The notes: a model not told the origin generated them from the sequence alone. A DNA stretch of 64,000 nucleotides from Litchfieldella xinjiangensis (GCF_000759345.1 NZ_JPZL01000004.1:372001-436000); one strand, 5' to 3'; positions 9,504 through 18,870 are shown, counted from the stretch's first letter. Translations and numbers: made by a program.

Positions 9504-11405
9504 TCAGTTGGATACGTCGAGGGCGGCCCTGTCGTCCTCGATATCCTCCGCCAGGAATCCACCCGATTGACGATGCCAGAGTGAGGCGTATAGCCCACCT
9601 TGGCGCAACAGTTCATCGTGAGTTCCCGTTTCGACGATCCGTCCCTGATCCATGACCACGAGCCGATCGAGCATGGCGATGGTCGACAGCCGATGGGCAA
9701 TCGCCACCACCGTCTTGCCCTGCATCAGTTCATCGAGCTGCTCCTGGATTGCGGCTTCGACTTCAGAATCCAGCGCCGAGGTCGCTTCGTCGAGCACCAG
9801 GATCGGGGCGTTCTTGAGCAGTACCCGGGCTATGGCAATCCGCTGTCGTTGCCCGCCCGAGAGTTTGACACCGCGTTCGCCCACGTGGGCATCAAGTCCT
9901 TTGCGGCCCTGGGGGTCACTCAGGGTATCGAGGAACGTGTCCGCATGAGCGCGTCGAGCTGCCTCCCACACAGCCTCATCGCTGGCTTCGGGGCTTCCGT
10001 AGCGGATATTGTCGCGAATCGAGCGGTGAAGCAGCGAGGTATCCTGCGTCACCATCCCGATATGCTGACGTAACGATTCCTGTGTGACGTCGGCGATGTC
10101 CTGGCCGTCGATCAGGATGCTCCCCTGCTCCAAGTCGTAGAAGCGAAGCAGCAGGTTGGCCAGCGTCGACTTGCCGGCCCCGGAACGGCCGATCAGGCCG
10201 ACTTTCTCACCGGCGCGTATCGTCAGCGAAAGGTCCTCGATCACCCGTGCCTGGCGCGCATTGAGCGACTGGCCATAGTGAAAGTGCACCTCCTCGAAGC
10301 GAATCTCGCCCTCCGGCACGCTGAGCGCCTTGGCCTCGGGCCGATCGGCCACCGCCGGTTCGCGCGCAATGGTATTGATGCCGTCCTGTACGGTACCGAT
10401 ATTCTCGAATAAACCGGCCACTTCCCAGAGGATCCAGTCGGACATGAAGCGAATTCGCATGACCAATGCGATCGCCACCGCAATGGCTCCCAGCGAGATC
10501 ATCTCGAGGTACCAGGACGAAATCGTCAAGACCGCCACCGAGGTCAGCAAGAGCGCATTGAGCAAGGTCAAGGTGAACGTCAAGAGCGTCACGAGCCGCA
10601 TCTGACGATGCACGGTCGACATGAAGTCATCCATGGCTTCGCGGGCATAGGCCTGTTCACGGTGGGTGTCGGCAAACAGCTTGATGGTTTGGATATTGGT
10701 GTAGCTGTCGACGATGCGTCCCGTCATCATGGCGCGGGCATCGGCCTGGGACATCGAGACCCTGCGCAAACGTGGCACGAAAACCCACATGATGGCGATG
10801 TATCCAACCAACCATAGCCCCAGCGGCAGCATCAGCCAGGGGTCGGCACGGCCCACCAGAAACATCGCCCCCGTGAAGTAGACCACCACATAGACCAGCA
10901 GACCGGTAAGCTTGGTGACGGTCTCTCGTATGGCCAGGGCGGTTTGCATGACCTTCTGCGACACGCGCCCGGAAAACTCATCCTGGAAGAAAGCCAGGCT
11001 CTGGCGCAGCATGTGCCGGTGCGCCAGCCAGCGCCCCAGCATGGGGTAATTGCCGAAGATGGTCTGATGCGTGACCAGCGACTGCATGAGCACCAACAGC
11101 GGGAAGCCGATCAGCGCCAGCAGCGCCATGCCCACCAGGCCCGCTCCCCGGTCGGTAAAGACGGTGGCCCGGTCGGCATCGGCCAGCCAGTCGACCAGGT
11201 TGCCCATGAAACCGAAGAACACCAGTTCGACGGCAGACACCAGTGCCGTAAACAACGACATCAGCCCCAGCCATGGCAGCACGGGCCGTGAATAATGGTA
11301 GAGAAACGCCAGCAGGCCCCGAGGCGGGGTCTTAGGCTCCCCCGCAGGATACGGATCGATGCGGGTCTCGAACGAACGAAACAGGGGCTGCAGAAAGCGG
11401 AACAT
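9504..11405 (-). CDS. ABC exporter, fused permease and ATPase
   Basis: A 633-aa half-transporter of the MsbA / multidrug-exporter class. The N-terminal ~340 residues hold about six membrane helices (e.g. VLPWLGLMSLFTALVSAVEL, VVVYFTGAMFLV, LLTFTLTLLNALLL). The C-terminal ATPase has Walker A LIGRSGAGKSTLANLLL, a Q-loop (GMVTQDTSLLH), the signature LSGGQRQRIAIARVLL, Walker B ILVLDEATSALD and the H-loop AIAHRLSTI. It should work as a homodimer in the inner membrane. Start ATG 11405 has GAAGGGAG upstream; an earlier alternative start adds ten residues without support. Substrate cannot be read from sequence; lipid or drug export are both plausible. Confidence 0.88.
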   Translation of the reverse strand: MFRFLQPLFRSFETRIDPYPAGEPKTPPRGLLAFLYHYSRPVLPWLGLMSLFTALVSAVELVFFGFMGNLVDWLADADRATVFTDRGAGLVGMALLALIGFPLLVLMQSLVTHQTIFGNYPMLGRWLAHRHMLRQSLAFFQDEFSGRVSQKVMQTALAIRETVTKLTGLLVYVVVYFTGAMFLVGRADPWLMLPLGLWLVGYIAIMWVFVPRLRRVSMSQADARAMMTGRIVDSYTNIQTIKLFADTHREQAYAREAMDDFMSTVHRQMRLVTLLTFTLTLLNALLLTSVAVLTISSWYLEMISLGAIAVAIALVMRIRFMSDWILWEVAGLFENIGTVQDGINTIAREPAVADRPEAKALSVPEGEIRFEEVHFHYGQSLNARQARVIEDLSLTIRAGEKVGLIGRSGAGKSTLANLLLRFYDLEQGSILIDGQDIADVTQESLRQHIGMVTQDTSLLHRSIRDNIRYGSPEASDEAVWEAARRAHADTFLDTLSDPQGRKGLDAHVGERGVKLSGGQRQRIAIARVLLKNAPILVLDEATSALDSEVEAAIQEQLDELMQGKTVVAIAHRLSTIAMLDRLVVMDQGRIVETGTHDELLRQGGLYASLWHRQSGGFLAEDIEDDRAALDVSN

Positions 11406-11497
11406 GAGTGACGACTCCCTTCGTGTCAGCCCCACATCGTAGCAGCCTGCGAAGAAAAATGACGCACCGCGCCATCCCGTCTGGCTCTCCTCGGAAA

Positions 11498-13141
11498 TCA
11501 GGCCTGCGGCGGTGTTGCTACCACGACCTGATTGCGCCCGTTTCGCTTGGCCTGATACAGCGCCTCATCCGCAAGACGTTGTACCGTTTCCCACTCCGGT
11601 CCATGCTCAGGATAGGCGGCCACACCCAGCGATGCAGTGATCGAAGGCAGACGTTGTCCCTGGTACTCGAGCTCTAGCGACACCATATTCTGCCTCAGCG
11701 CTTCGGCACGCTCACGGCATTGCTCGAGCGTTGCGCCTGGCATGACCAGCATAAACTCCTCGCCTCCGTAGCGGCACACGATGTCATCGCCGCGCACGTA
11801 CTGTTTAAGGAAGATAGCCAGTTCCTTGAGTAGCAAATCGCCGGCCTGATGGCCGTAATTGTCGTTGAAGCGTTTGAAGTGATCGACATCGAGCATGATC
11901 AGGGCAAAGCCGGTCTTGTTGCGCCGAGCACGTATCTGCTCTCGCTCCATGGTTTCTTCAAGGTAACGCCGGTTATACAGGTTGGTCAGAGGATCGCGCA
12001 CGCTTTGCTGATGCAGCGCCTCGCGCAGCAGGATACCGGCCATGGCCGCTGCCGCATGGGTAGCCAGCAGCTCAGCACGTCGCCGGATCTCGCCAAGCTG
12101 TGCTGGGGCTCGCGTCTGCAAGTGCAGCATCCCGACGATTTCGCCCTGGGCCATCAACGGCAGGCAGATATAGCCATGCTCGCTGTCAGGCCAGTGCTTG
12201 CAGGTGAGTTCCCTGCTCGGTGAACTGACCGCGTGCGTATGGCCAAGACGTAACGCCCAACAGCTCTGGGGTTCGATAGGATCTACCAGGTGGTCCGCTT
12301 CGTCCCCCCAACTGGTGGCCAACTGGAGCAAGTTGCGAGAATCGCGCATCAGGTAGAGGCCGCCGGTCATACCTGGAAATAGCGACTCCATGTAGTGCTG
12401 CAATACGGCCGTCGTATCATCCCGGGATTCACACGATTGAAGGCCGCTGCTGAGCTTGTTGATCAACGTCACTTCTTCCGTGCTTTGGCGCAGTTGAAGC
12501 ACCAACCGCTCGCTACGCCGTGATTCACGGTGGATCAGCAAAAACGCGCCCAACAGCAGCAGTACATTCAGTAACGCGCCGAGAATGACCAACCAGATCA
12601 ATTGAGATGAATGCCGCTCCGACGCCTCGACACGCCGGTTGAGACGATTGCGCTCAAGGGTAGCGAGACGCGCGCCAGTTTCCTGGGCGCGGTCCATGAT
12701 GCGCTTGCCCTGGTAGGAACTGATCTTGTCTGCCGCTGCGGAAGTTCCCTGCTCCTGCCGCGTAGCGATCAGATCGTCCATGATGACGAGCCGCTGGGCG
12801 ACCAGCGACTTCAGTTGCTCGAATAGGGCAAGATCGGCCTCGTCAGCCATGAGCATTGCCGCCAGGCGATCGAGATGACTGGCAAGATCGCGGCGCTGAA
12901 TGGCGTGTTCCTCGAGAAACAGCGAATCGCCGCTCAGTGCGAAGGCACGATGGCTGGATTCCGTTTCGAACAGGATCGCGCGTACATCCTCGAGGATCAA
13001 CAGGCGCTCACTGCTTTCACGCGCCAGCAAATTATTGCGCCTCTCCTCCGCTGCATTCAACACCACGAAGGTCCCCATCAGCACGATAATAAGGACGGCG
13101 AGGCTGAACAGGATCAGCAGGTTACGTTGTAGGCTTCGCAT
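11498..13141 (-). CDS. CHASE3-GAF-GGDEF diguanylate cyclase
   Basis: A 547-aa inner-membrane sensor predicted to make cyclic-di-GMP. Order: membrane helix at residues ~7-28; a periplasmic CHASE3-like helical domain (~30-180, with FETESSHRAFALSGDSLFLEEH); a second helix (LIWLVILGALLNVLLLLGAFLLIH); a GAF-like region (~225-370); then GGDEF (~385-540). The catalytic motif is YGGEEF and the product-inhibition I-site RGDD sits exactly five residues ahead of it, so the enzyme looks active and feedback-controlled. It is read toward the ABC exporter, 92 nt away, and stands alone. The signal it senses is unknown. Confidence 0.9.
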   Translation of the reverse strand: MRSLQRNLLILFSLAVLIIVLMGTFVVLNAAEERRNNLLARESSERLLILEDVRAILFETESSHRAFALSGDSLFLEEHAIQRRDLASHLDRLAAMLMADEADLALFEQLKSLVAQRLVIMDDLIATRQEQGTSAAADKISSYQGKRIMDRAQETGARLATLERNRLNRRVEASERHSSQLIWLVILGALLNVLLLLGAFLLIHRESRRSERLVLQLRQSTEEVTLINKLSSGLQSCESRDDTTAVLQHYMESLFPGMTGGLYLMRDSRNLLQLATSWGDEADHLVDPIEPQSCWALRLGHTHAVSSPSRELTCKHWPDSEHGYICLPLMAQGEIVGMLHLQTRAPAQLGEIRRRAELLATHAAAAMAGILLREALHQQSVRDPLTNLYNRRYLEETMEREQIRARRNKTGFALIMLDVDHFKRFNDNYGHQAGDLLLKELAIFLKQYVRGDDIVCRYGGEEFMLVMPGATLEQCRERAEALRQNMVSLELEYQGQRLPSITASLGVAAYPEHGPEWETVQRLADEALYQAKRNGRNQVVVATPPQA

Positions 13142-13216
13142 GAGTGAGTATGGTCGGATTCACAAAAATGTCATACGTTAATGTCGGCTGTCCGGCAGAC
13201 AACTTTATGTATTATC

Positions 13217-13243
13217 AAAAAAAGAACCCGCCGCAGCGGGTTC
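13217..13243 (-). terminator. Intrinsic terminator of gabD
   Basis: On the minus strand: GAACCCGC - 4-nt loop - GCGGGTTC followed by seven T. It begins 22 nt after the gabD stop codon. Confidence 0.92.
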
Positions 13244-13265
13244 CTGGTGGAAAACTTGACTCAGG

Positions 13266-14729
13266 TCATGCTTGCCCCAGATCGATGCAGAGGTACTTGG
13301 TTTCGACAAACTCCTCCAGGCCCTGACGCCCGCCTTCACGCCCCAGCCCGGACGCCTTGACCCCACCGAACGGCGCTGCCGCGTTCGAGATCAAACCGGT
13401 ATTGATCCCAACCATGCCGTATTCCAGGCTCTCTGCCACCCGCCAGACACGCGCCAAGTCCCGAGAGTAAAAATACGAGGCCAGGCCAAACTGCGTGTCG
13501 TTGGCCATGGCCACGGCATCTTCTTCATCGTCGAACGGGAACACCGCTGCCAATGGGCCAAACGTCTCTTCCTGGGCCACCAGCATGTCAGCGTTGGCGC
13601 CATTGACCAGGGTCGGCGTAAAGAAGTTGCCCCCTAGCGGGTGCGGGTTACCGCCCAGCAACAGCTCGGCCCCCTTGTCGACCGCGTCATGCACATGCGC
13701 ACTGACCTTCTCGACCCCATCGGCGTCGATCAATGGGCCTATATTAACATCATCTTTCAAGCCGTCACCGACACGCAGCTCACTGTTCATGGCCACGGCG
13801 AGTTTCTCGCAAAAGGCATTGACCACGCTGGACTGTACCAGGAAGCGATTGGTACAAACGCAGGTCTGCCCCCCATTGCGGAACTTGGCGGCCATGGCGC
13901 CATCGACCGCTGCATCCAGGTCCGCATCCTCGAATACGATGAACGGCGCGTTGCCGCCCAGTTCGAGGGAGATCTTCTGGATATGCTGAGAGGCCTGGGA
14001 CATGAGTTGGCGCCCCACTTCGGTGGAGCCGGTGAAGGTGATCTTGCGAACCTCCGGCGACTCGGTCAGCGCAGCGGCGATCTCCCTGGCGCTACCCGTT
14101 ACCACATTGAATACGCCCCGCGGCACGCCGGCACGTTCGGCAAGCAGGGCAAGCGCCGTGGCTGAAAAGGGCGTCTGGCTCGCCGGCTTGACCACGATCG
14201 GGCACCCGGCGGCCAGGGCGGCGCCGACCTTGCGTGTAATCATCGCCGCCGGGAAATTCCAGGGAGTAATGGCTCCCACCACCCCGACCGGCTGTTTAGT
14301 GATCACGATACGCTGGTTGGGCTTGGCAGCGGGGATCGTCTCGCCGTACATCCGCCGCGCCTCCTCGGCAAACCAGCGCAGGAAGCTCGCCGCGTAGGCA
14401 ATCTCACCTGCCGCTTCCTTGAGCGGCTTACCCTGCTCAAGGGTCATGATGGTGGCCAGCTCTTCCTGGTGCTCGTGCATCAGGTCGTGCCACTTCATGA
14501 GGATATCGGCCCGCTCCTGGGCGGTGTGGGCGCGCCAGGCCGGAAACGCCGCATCGGCAGCGGTGATAGCACGTTCGGTTTCGGCTCTACCCAGCCGCGG
14601 AACACGACCGATGACCTCGCCATTGGCGGGATTGAAGACATCGATCTGCTCACCGCTGTCAGCAGCCACCCAGCTGCCATCGATATAAGCAAAGGGACGA
14701 AACAGGGCACTGTCTTGCAGGGATTCCAT
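13266..14729 (-). CDS. gabD: NAD(P)-dependent succinate-semialdehyde dehydrogenase
   Basis: Oxidises succinate semialdehyde (from GABA or putrescine breakdown) to succinate. The 487-aa protein is a full-length aldehyde dehydrogenase: PWNFPAAMITRKVGAALAAG, the NAD loop FTGSTEVGRQLM, the general base in SLELGGNAPFIVFEDADLD, and the nucleophilic cysteine in GGQTCVCTNRF (GQTCVC is characteristic of GabD). GGAAGGAGAAACCC precedes the ATG. No gabT, gabP or regulator is adjacent, so it is a single-gene unit with its own terminator. A close semialdehyde dehydrogenase such as glutarate-semialdehyde dehydrogenase cannot be excluded. Confidence 0.9.
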   Translation of the reverse strand: MESLQDSALFRPFAYIDGSWVAADSGEQIDVFNPANGEVIGRVPRLGRAETERAITAADAAFPAWRAHTAQERADILMKWHDLMHEHQEELATIMTLEQGKPLKEAAGEIAYAASFLRWFAEEARRMYGETIPAAKPNQRIVITKQPVGVVGAITPWNFPAAMITRKVGAALAAGCPIVVKPASQTPFSATALALLAERAGVPRGVFNVVTGSAREIAAALTESPEVRKITFTGSTEVGRQLMSQASQHIQKISLELGGNAPFIVFEDADLDAAVDGAMAAKFRNGGQTCVCTNRFLVQSSVVNAFCEKLAVAMNSELRVGDGLKDDVNIGPLIDADGVEKVSAHVHDAVDKGAELLLGGNPHPLGGNFFTPTLVNGANADMLVAQEETFGPLAAVFPFDDEEDAVAMANDTQFGLASYFYSRDLARVWRVAESLEYGMVGINTGLISNAAAPFGGVKASGLGREGGRQGLEEFVETKYLCIDLGQA

Positions 14730-14825
14730 GGGTTTCTCCTTCCCGAATTTAGACAGGGTTCACGCTCGCGTATCACCTCATGCTAAGACGAATCCGATCC
14801 CTACACCAACCTTGGCGAGCGGCCT

Positions 14826-15230
14826 TCAACCATTCTCCTGACGCGAATCCGACAAGGTGATCGATACCGAATCGGCAAACCGCAGGGCGTGGGGCTTGTC
14901 GATCTCGACCTGCGCGGTAAGCACCTGCTCGTAGGACATGATGATGTCCAGCACTTCACGCGTCATACGCTCGAGCAACTGGAAGCGATGCTCTTCAATA
15001 TGGGCGATGACATGTTTGGTGATGGTTCGGTAGTTCAAGGCCTGATCGATACGGTTGAACTGGACGGCGCGTGCGGCCCGGTAGCGAATCACGGCATTGA
15101 CGATCACGTCCTGGCGGTTCTGGATCTCATCGTCCTTGATACCAATGTAGGTGCGTAGACGCAGGTTCTTGATGCGTATCGTGGCAAGGTCATGGTCGAG
15201 ATGCTCATCATTGAGGGCGTGCAACGGCAT
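14826..15230 (-). CDS. folX: Dihydroneopterin triphosphate 2'-epimerase
   Basis: FolX epimerises 7,8-dihydroneopterin triphosphate to dihydromonapterin triphosphate, the route to the tetrahydromonapterin cofactor. The 134-aa protein is close to E. coli FolX: TIRIKNLRLRTYIGIKDDEI, NRQDVIVN, ALNYRTITK and VEIDKPHALRFADSVSITLS, the last with the KxHALRxADSVS pattern that marks FolX rather than FolB aldolases. It follows folE by 28 nt on the same strand, so the two form a folE-folX unit supplying the substrate directly. No folM is present nearby. Confidence 0.92.
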   Translation of the reverse strand: MPLHALNDEHLDHDLATIRIKNLRLRTYIGIKDDEIQNRQDVIVNAVIRYRAARAVQFNRIDQALNYRTITKHVIAHIEEHRFQLLERMTREVLDIIMSYEQVLTAQVEIDKPHALRFADSVSITLSDSRQENG

Positions 15231-15258
15231 TGCGGGCTCTCCAATCGGGTAGCGCCGC

Positions 15259-15816
15259 TCAGCGGCCGTGAACCAAGGTCAGGAACTCCTGGCGAGTGCT
15301 CTGCTTCTCGCGGAACGCGCCCAGCATGACCGAGGTCGTCATGCTCGAGTTCTGCTTCTCGACGCCACGCATCATCATGCACATGTGCTGAGCCTCGATG
15401 ACCACCGCAACACCGCCGGCCTCGGTGACCTCGAGCACCGCCTCGGCGATCTGGCGGGTCAGGTTTTCCTGAATCTGCATGCGTCGCGCGTACATGTCCA
15501 CGATGCGTGCGAACTTGGATAACCCCAGCACCTTCCCGTTGGGCATATAGGCGATGTGGCACTTGCCGATGAAAGGCAGTAGATGGTGTTCGCACATCGA
15601 GTAGAGTTCGATGTTCTTGACCAGCACCATCTCGTCGGTCTCGGACTCGAAAACGGCCCCGTTGACCAGCGTTTCCAGCGACTGGGAATAGCCGTGGGTC
15701 AGGAACTGCATGGCCTGAGCGGCCCGTTTTGGCGTATCGCGGAGGCCTTCGCGCTCCGGGTCTTCCCCCAGACCGGCGATGATCTGGCGATAGTGGTGGG
15801 TGAGTTCTTCGGTCAT
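15259..15816 (-). CDS. folE: GTP cyclohydrolase I
   Basis: FolE opens GTP to 7,8-dihydroneopterin triphosphate, the entry to folate and monapterin. Motifs are complete: [20 protein letters not shown] (zinc ligands Cys and His), [29 protein letters not shown] and [20 protein letters not shown] (third zinc Cys and GTP site). I use the ATG at 15816 ([20 protein letters not shown]), giving 185 aa; a GTG at 15864 would add 16 residues without family support. It is the first gene of a folE-folX pair. Confidence 0.95.
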   Translation of the reverse strand: MTEELTHHYRQIIAGLGEDPEREGLRDTPKRAAQAMQFLTHGYSQSLETLVNGAVFESETDEMVLVKNIELYSMCEHHLLPFIGKCHIAYMPNGKVLGLSKFARIVDMYARRMQIQENLTRQIAEAVLEVTEAGGVAVVIEAQHMCMMMRGVEKQNSSMTTSVMLGAFREKQSTRQEFLTLVHGR

Positions 15817-16027
15817 GGGGTTGCCTGTAATTCGAACATGTCGCGATTTTAACGTAACCGACACGAGAACGCAGTCACTGCCCGGGACGCGACAACCTGT
15901 CTCCTGTCCCCGAGGCGGCGCTGTGCTAGACTCAAACCCTTGATTCTCATTGGATGGCCGGCGTCATCGACAGAACGTGGATGATGCCAAGCCAGGTATA
16001 ATTCGTGATATCGCAAGGGTCTGGACC

Positions 16028-16594
16028 ATGATGAAACGCTGCTGGATTCCCCTGTTGGTCGGCCTGGCGCTGCCCGTTACGGCGTGGGGAGAGACATTAC
16101 AACTTCCCGCCGATGCCACACTCGACGTTCACGTCATCGAGCGCCATGAGCTGACGCGGGAGTCTGCCGATATTACCGACATCCTGCTGCAACCCATCAA
16201 TACCCCACAGGCGTCTCATCAGCTCCCCGAGCACTGCCTGATCACCGCCGACGCCACCCTCAATGCCGATCGCGTGCGGCTGCGCGCCAAGACGTTGACC
16301 TGTGTCGATGCGCAGAATGGTGAAAGCGTCATTTTCAGCGACCAGCTCTCGGCCTCGGCCAGCGAGAGCGATGGTAGCTATGGCGTCGATGCATGCCGTA
16401 GCAATGCAGATGGCCAATGTTCGCGCGCGCTGCTGACACCGGATCATGTGTTCCAGTTGCGCCTGGGCGAAGCAGTGTCGATCGAGCGCCAGGACAACCC
16501 GGCCGCCAGGATCAACGAGACACGCCGGCAAGCCAATGGCGAAGGCCGCGACAACCCTGTTCCCCGCGAGGAGTCCGACCCCGAGCGGCCCTGA
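16028..16594 (+). CDS. Secreted hypothetical protein
   Basis: A 188-aa protein I do not recognise. It has a signal peptide (MMKRCWIPLLVGLALPVTAWG) and no further membrane segments, so it is probably periplasmic. The mature part contains four cysteines in two pairs (EHCLITADATLNADRVRLRAKTLTC would be split by ~20 residues; later DACRSNADGQCS), which may form disulfides. The tail is rich in Asn, Arg, Glu and Pro. AAGGG lies ahead of two adjacent ATGs at 16028 and 16031. It converges with srkA, separated by a hairpin. Confidence 0.7.
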   Translation: MMKRCWIPLLVGLALPVTAWGETLQLPADATLDVHVIERHELTRESADITDILLQPINTPQASHQLPEHCLITADATLNADRVRLRAKTLTCVDAQNGESVIFSDQLSASASESDGSYGVDACRSNADGQCSRALLTPDHVFQLRLGEAVSIERQDNPAARINETRRQANGEGRDNPVPREESDPERP

Positions 16595-16616
16595 ACGGTT
16601 ATACCGAGCCCTCATC

Positions 16617-16639
16617 GGCCGGGCAGCACATGCCCGGCC
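16617..16639. terminator. Palindromic hairpin between convergent genes
   Basis: Perfect 9-bp inverted repeat GGCCGGGCA / TGCCCGGCC with a 5-nt loop, between the 3' ends of the secreted protein gene and srkA. It lacks a long U-tract on either strand, so termination is likely but not certain. Confidence 0.5.
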
Positions 16640-16670
16640 TTGCAGTGCCCTGCTACAAGAAGCCTACCTC

Positions 16671-17675
16671 TTAGAAGCCGGTATCTAACCCCGCTATCCA
16701 GCGAGGCGCTTGCTCCAGGGCGTGGCGCTGCTGTTCCAGCGTACGGATATGATCGTCCCAGTACCCCTCCTCCGCGACCCAGGGAAAGGCCCTGGGGAAG
16801 GCAGGATCATCCCAGCGTGCAGCCAACCAGGCACTGTGACGAACCAGGCGCAGACTGCGCAACGGTTCCACCCACTCGAGCTGGCGGCGATCGAAATCGA
16901 GATGCTGCTCGTAGCCTTCGATGATTTCGGCCAGTTGCATATGCGCTTCGGGATCGCTCTGCGCCGTCAATAACATCCATAGGTCTTGCACGGCCGGCGC
17001 CATGACGCTGTCATCGAAGTCCACGAGGCTAAACCGCTCATCACGCCCCAGGATATTGCCGATGTGGCAGTCGCCATGCACCCGCAGATTCCATGATTGC
17101 GGCCAGCCCCGCTGCCTAAGCGCCTCATGCAGTTCCTGGCTGATCCGCTCATAGGCGCGTCGTTGACGTGCGTTCATCCATCGACTGCCAAGTACCTGCG
17201 TGCGGCTCTCCTGGACCATGGCATCGGGATCCAGCGTACGGCGGTAGCGAAAGTCGCGCTGTTTCCCCACCGCGTGTACCTGTCCCAGCACCTCGCCAAG
17301 GGCAAACAGGTCAGCCGGCTTTTCCAGTTCCGGTGCCTGGCCCACCACCTGGGCGAACAGCGCAAAGCGAAACCCTTCGGTGTGATGAAGACTATCGCCT
17401 GTTTCAGAGCGCCAAGGCACCCCGACCGATACACCGGCTTCGTCGAGCTCGAACAGGAAGTCGTGCTCCTCCTGGATCTGCGCGTCCGTCCAACGCTCCG
17501 GGCGGTAGAACTTCACTACCCAGCGTCGACGCTCATCGTCGCTGACCATGAACACACGATTCTCGTAACTGTTGAGCGTAAACGGCTCACCTGGCAGCCA
17601 CATGCCCAATGATTCGACGGCCTCGACGATACGTTGGGGGCTGAGTCGCTCGAAGGGGTGAACATTGGCTGACAT
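16671..17675 (-). CDS. srkA: Stress response serine/threonine kinase SrkA (YihE/RdoA)
   Basis: SrkA is a cytoplasmic aminoglycoside-phosphotransferase-fold protein kinase that protects against envelope and other stresses, in E. coli encoded with dsbA. The 334-aa protein (328 in E. coli) begins HPFERLSPQRIVEAVESLG, has the N-lobe stretch NSYENRVFMVSDDERRRWVV with lysine in VVKFYRPERW, the catalytic loop RVHGDCHIGNIL and the metal-binding LVDFDDSVMAPAVQDLWM. Here dsbA is not adjacent; comF lies 43 nt upstream on the same strand. Confidence 0.93.
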   Translation of the reverse strand: MSANVHPFERLSPQRIVEAVESLGMWLPGEPFTLNSYENRVFMVSDDERRRWVVKFYRPERWTDAQIQEEHDFLFELDEAGVSVGVPWRSETGDSLHHTEGFRFALFAQVVGQAPELEKPADLFALGEVLGQVHAVGKQRDFRYRRTLDPDAMVQESRTQVLGSRWMNARQRRAYERISQELHEALRQRGWPQSWNLRVHGDCHIGNILGRDERFSLVDFDDSVMAPAVQDLWMLLTAQSDPEAHMQLAEIIEGYEQHLDFDRRQLEWVEPLRSLRLVRHSAWLAARWDDPAFPRAFPWVAEEGYWDDHIRTLEQQRHALEQAPRWIAGLDTGF

Positions 17676-17718
17676 CGTGACAAATCCTGGCGGCGGAGAG
17701 ATCGTCAGCCTAACAGAA

Positions 17719-18468
17719 TCAGCCCATCGGCGTACGCGCCAAAGCCCATACGTGCACCTCCTCCGCCCCCGCCTCGTGGCATGCCGCCGCTAGCGCTTCG
17801 AAGGTCGCACCGGTCGTCATGACATCGTCGACAAGGGCGACACAAGGCGGCAGCGGGGCTTTGATGGTAAAGGCGTGCTTGAGGTTCTCCAACCGCGCCT
17901 GTCGCTTCAGGCCACGCTGGCTAGGTGTCTCGCGCAGCCGCTTCGCAGTCAGGCAAGGCAATCCGAGCCGGTGCCCCAACCGCTTCGCCAACCAGTGGGC
18001 CTGGTCGAAACCGCGCTCCCTGGCGCGAGTGGGATGTAACGGCACACTGATCAAGGCCTGTGGACGCTGCGTCGTTATCTGCCTCTCAAAAGCGGGTGGA
18101 AGCGAATGCTGAAAGAGTCGTAGCAGGAGATGCCCAGCACGGGGCGAGGCGAAAAACTTGAACTGCTGAATGAGGCGCGTCATGTCATCTTCGTAGCGTA
18201 GCGGCACATGCGCATGACGGAACGAAAGTGGCGTTACCATGCAGCGCCCGCAGCGAGAGGGCTGCTCGGAAACCGTTCCTGGCAAAGGCTCGGCACAGTT
18301 CGCACAGGCCAGGCGGTTCCAGGGCAGCGCCTCGAGACACGCCTCGCACCACGATTCCCCGGGGACCGGTCGGCCTAGACAGAATGCGCAGTCACCGGGC
18401 AAGCCGAGGCGCAGGTGCGTATCGATTAGTGAGGCGCATCTCATGTCAGTGGCACTCTTTGCAGTCAT
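17719..18468 (-). CDS. comF: ComF family protein (phosphoribosyltransferase-like)
   Basis: ComF proteins take part in natural DNA uptake or DNA processing; the exact reaction is unclear. The 249-aa protein has an N-terminal double zinc-ribbon (CAFC...CEAC, CANC...CGRC, residues ~27-80) and a C-terminal phosphoribosyltransferase domain: SVPLHPTRARERGFDQAHWL, then the PRPP loop VALVDDVMTTGATFEAL. An alternative ATG at 18444 would shorten the N-terminus by eight residues; ribosome sites are weak for both. In many relatives comF lies beside bioB, but no biotin genes are seen here and the upstream gene is a tRNA. Confidence 0.9.
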   Translation of the reverse strand: MTAKSATDMRCASLIDTHLRLGLPGDCAFCLGRPVPGESWCEACLEALPWNRLACANCAEPLPGTVSEQPSRCGRCMVTPLSFRHAHVPLRYEDDMTRLIQQFKFFASPRAGHLLLRLFQHSLPPAFERQITTQRPQALISVPLHPTRARERGFDQAHWLAKRLGHRLGLPCLTAKRLRETPSQRGLKRQARLENLKHAFTIKAPLPPCVALVDDVMTTGATFEALAAACHEAGAEEVHVWALARTPMG

Positions 18469-18518
18469 GTCGCGTACCCTACCCCGCCAGACGCGCTTGT
18501 GCCACGCAGATTATGTCG

Positions 18519-18546
18519 TTGACTTGCCTTGAAGCATCCGTAGAAT
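18519..18546 (+). promoter_or_regulatory. Sigma-70 type promoter of tRNA-Leu
   Basis: TTGACT, 16-nt spacer, TAGAAT, ending 17 nt before the mature tRNA 5' end. A GC-rich stretch just after the -10 box (GGCCGGCCGG) resembles a stringent discriminator. Confidence 0.7.
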
Positions 18547-18563
18547 ATGGCCGGCCGGAGTGA

Positions 18564-18648
18564 GCGGATGTGGTGGAATTGGTAGACACGCTGGATTTAG
18601 GTTCCAGTGCCTCACGGCGTGGGAGTTCGAGTCTCCCCATCCGCACCA
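18564..18648 (+). tRNA. tRNA-Leu (UAG anticodon)
   Basis: An 85-nt class II tRNA with encoded CCA. The 7-bp acceptor stem pairs GCGGATG with CATCCGC; the anticodon stem-loop is CTGGA-TTTAGGT-TCCAG, giving anticodon TAG; a long variable arm (GTGCCTCACGGCGT) and the T-loop GTTCGAGTC follow. Reads CUA and, by wobble, other CUN codons. It is flanked 3' by integrase debris. Confidence 0.96.
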
Positions 18649-18657
18649 TTCTGATAT

Positions 18658-18866
18658 CTAAGCGTTTTCCTGCCTTTTAGCCTCCCCAAGTAGATGCAGT
18701 GGATTATTCGCTGTGCCTGGATTGTGACTTAGCCGATTCACAGCCTCCCGCACTCGATGCGGTGCCAGGTGCGCATATCGCTCGGTCATCGTAATGCTTG
18801 AGTTACCCAAAGCTCCTTGCTACTTGAGGAGCGTCCGCACGCGATACTTGATCGCCTCCCCGCCAG
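18658..18866 (-). pseudogene. 3' remnant of a phage-type tyrosine integrase
   Basis: Minus-strand reading gives LGNSSITMTERYAHLAPHRV then REAVNRLS and a stop at 18658. This is the C-terminal end of tyrosine integrases, including the catalytic Tyr region (LGHSSxxMTxRYAHL). The usual box-II His is replaced by Asn here. In the same frame a TAG stop lies seven codons upstream of that motif, and no catalytic Arg/His domain is recognisable before it. The fragment starts only 10 nt from the tRNA-Leu 3' end and points toward it, the usual place for an integrase of an element inserted at a tRNA gene. Confidence 0.75.
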
Positions 18867-18870
18867 GCAT

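Noticed and set aside
15817-15864. A 16-residue GTG-started extension of FolE
   Set aside because: FolE families begin close to [10 protein letters not shown]; the extension has no matching residues.
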